Below the pieces are notes generated by a model. It had not been told where the DNA came from. It made no database searches and worked only from the letters and a program-made list of their open reading frames with translations. A DNA stretch of 64,000 nt, from contig CM034539.1 of assembly GCA_020002185.1 (NCBI GenBank), positions 30,087,750 through 30,151,749 on the forward strand, read 5' to 3'. This document shows, one piece after another, positions 63,662 to 64,000 of the stretch. A program made the translations under genes and the position numbers. How positions within the stretch are numbered: the first letter of the stretch is position 1; every line of letters starts with the position of its first letter. The stretch is from Paraescarpia echinospica. Its lineage: Eukaryota; Annelida; Polychaeta; Sabellida; Siboglinidae.

Positions 63662-64000
63662 CTGCTCAAACACTACACGACCACCTCTGTATGACAGTCC
63701 ACTGTCCTAGCCACTACACTCCCACCTCGTCAAATGAGAGTCCGCTGCTCTAACCACTACACTACCACCTCTATTTGAGAGTGCACTGCTCTAACCACTA
63801 CTCTACTACCTCTGGTACGAGAGTCTTCTGCCTTAACCGCTAAACTACCACCTCTGTATGAGAGCACTAACCACTACACTACCACCTCTGGTATAAGACG
63901 CCACTGCTCTAACCACTACACTACCACCTCTGGTAAGAGAGCCCACTGCTCTAACCACTACACTCCCGCCTCTGGTATGAGAGTCCACTGCTCAAACACA
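63662..64000 (-). repeat. tRNA A-box-like minisatellite (continues past window)
   Basis: About eight units of 40-48 bp. On the minus strand they read GGTGGTAGTGTAGTGGTTAG followed by AGCAGTGGACTC, which is very close to the D-arm/A-box of tRNA genes such as tRNA-Glu. No B-box or acceptor stems occur, so the array probably derives from the head of a tRNA-derived SINE. Confidence 0.75.

Noticed and set aside
63662..64000. CRISPR-like array at the right end
   Set aside because: Units are directly adjacent degenerate tandem repeats without unique spacers, in a eukaryotic context.

Overview
This is a window of eukaryotic nuclear DNA, most likely from a marine invertebrate; a mollusc-like lophotrochozoan is my guess. 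It is AT-rich, carries one host gene broken into short exons by long introns, and is otherwise filled with nested transposons and minisatellites. I see no bacterial operons, rRNA genes or CRISPR arrays. Frequent short CATGTAC/TACATGTA-type words and the mix of CR1-like LINEs, Ty3/Gypsy, pogo-like and foldback elements fit an invertebrate, but the species cannot be named from the sequence.

Layout. 1-3.5 kb: a LINE 3'-tail fragment, then a complete but inactivated pogo/Tigger-like DNA transposon with perfect 15-bp inverted ends and a TA duplication. 3.5-7.1 kb: non-coding sequence with hairpins and short repeat pairs. 7,132-30,149 (minus strand): the one clear host gene, nucleoredoxin, in seven exons whose splice phases all agree, giving a 422-residue protein. 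One of its introns uses a GC-AG splice pair. Its introns hold a LINE relic, two short-TIR elements (one TTAA-flanked with a tRNA-like segment, one TA-flanked), a sense-oriented CR1-like LINE with an open 828-codon frame, and small RT tails.

30.5-40.5 kb: a degraded CR1/L2-like LINE (PHD-like finger, endonuclease, RT) on the plus strand, split inside its RT by a 6,393-bp foldback DNA element flanked by GTACCG. That foldback element itself holds a 5'-truncated CR1-like LINE on the minus strand. 40.7-43.2 kb: further LINE and Gypsy pol fragments.

43.4-60.3 kb (minus strand): a Ty3/Gypsy-type LTR element. It has a gag frame, a zinc knuckle and a protease, followed in the same frame by a long coiled coil with four 16-residue repeats and then only the tail of RNase H. 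RT and integrase are absent. Its gag is interrupted by the most striking object in the window: an 11,438-bp, almost perfectly palindromic element (47,667-59,104) flanked by a 6-bp duplication, TACGCT. Each arm carries, in mirror order: terminal nuclear-receptor-like motifs, an array combining CTCF-like and E2F-like motifs, a TATA-driven zinc-finger gene with a likely intron and AATAAA signal, 63-bp repeats with CACGTG, 24-bp repeats that keep an octapeptide frame open, 52-bp repeats, CTCA repeats, and an inner unique segment with an octamer and TATA-like box. A 43-bp spacer separates the arms.

60.4-64 kb: consecutive minisatellite fields, including a 64-bp array bracketed by copies of a composite repeat, and a terminal array whose unit resembles the A-box of a tRNA gene. 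Apart from nucleoredoxin nothing here forms a host pathway. The region reads as repeated insertion of mobile DNA into mobile DNA, the order of which can be read from the interrupted frames and target duplications.
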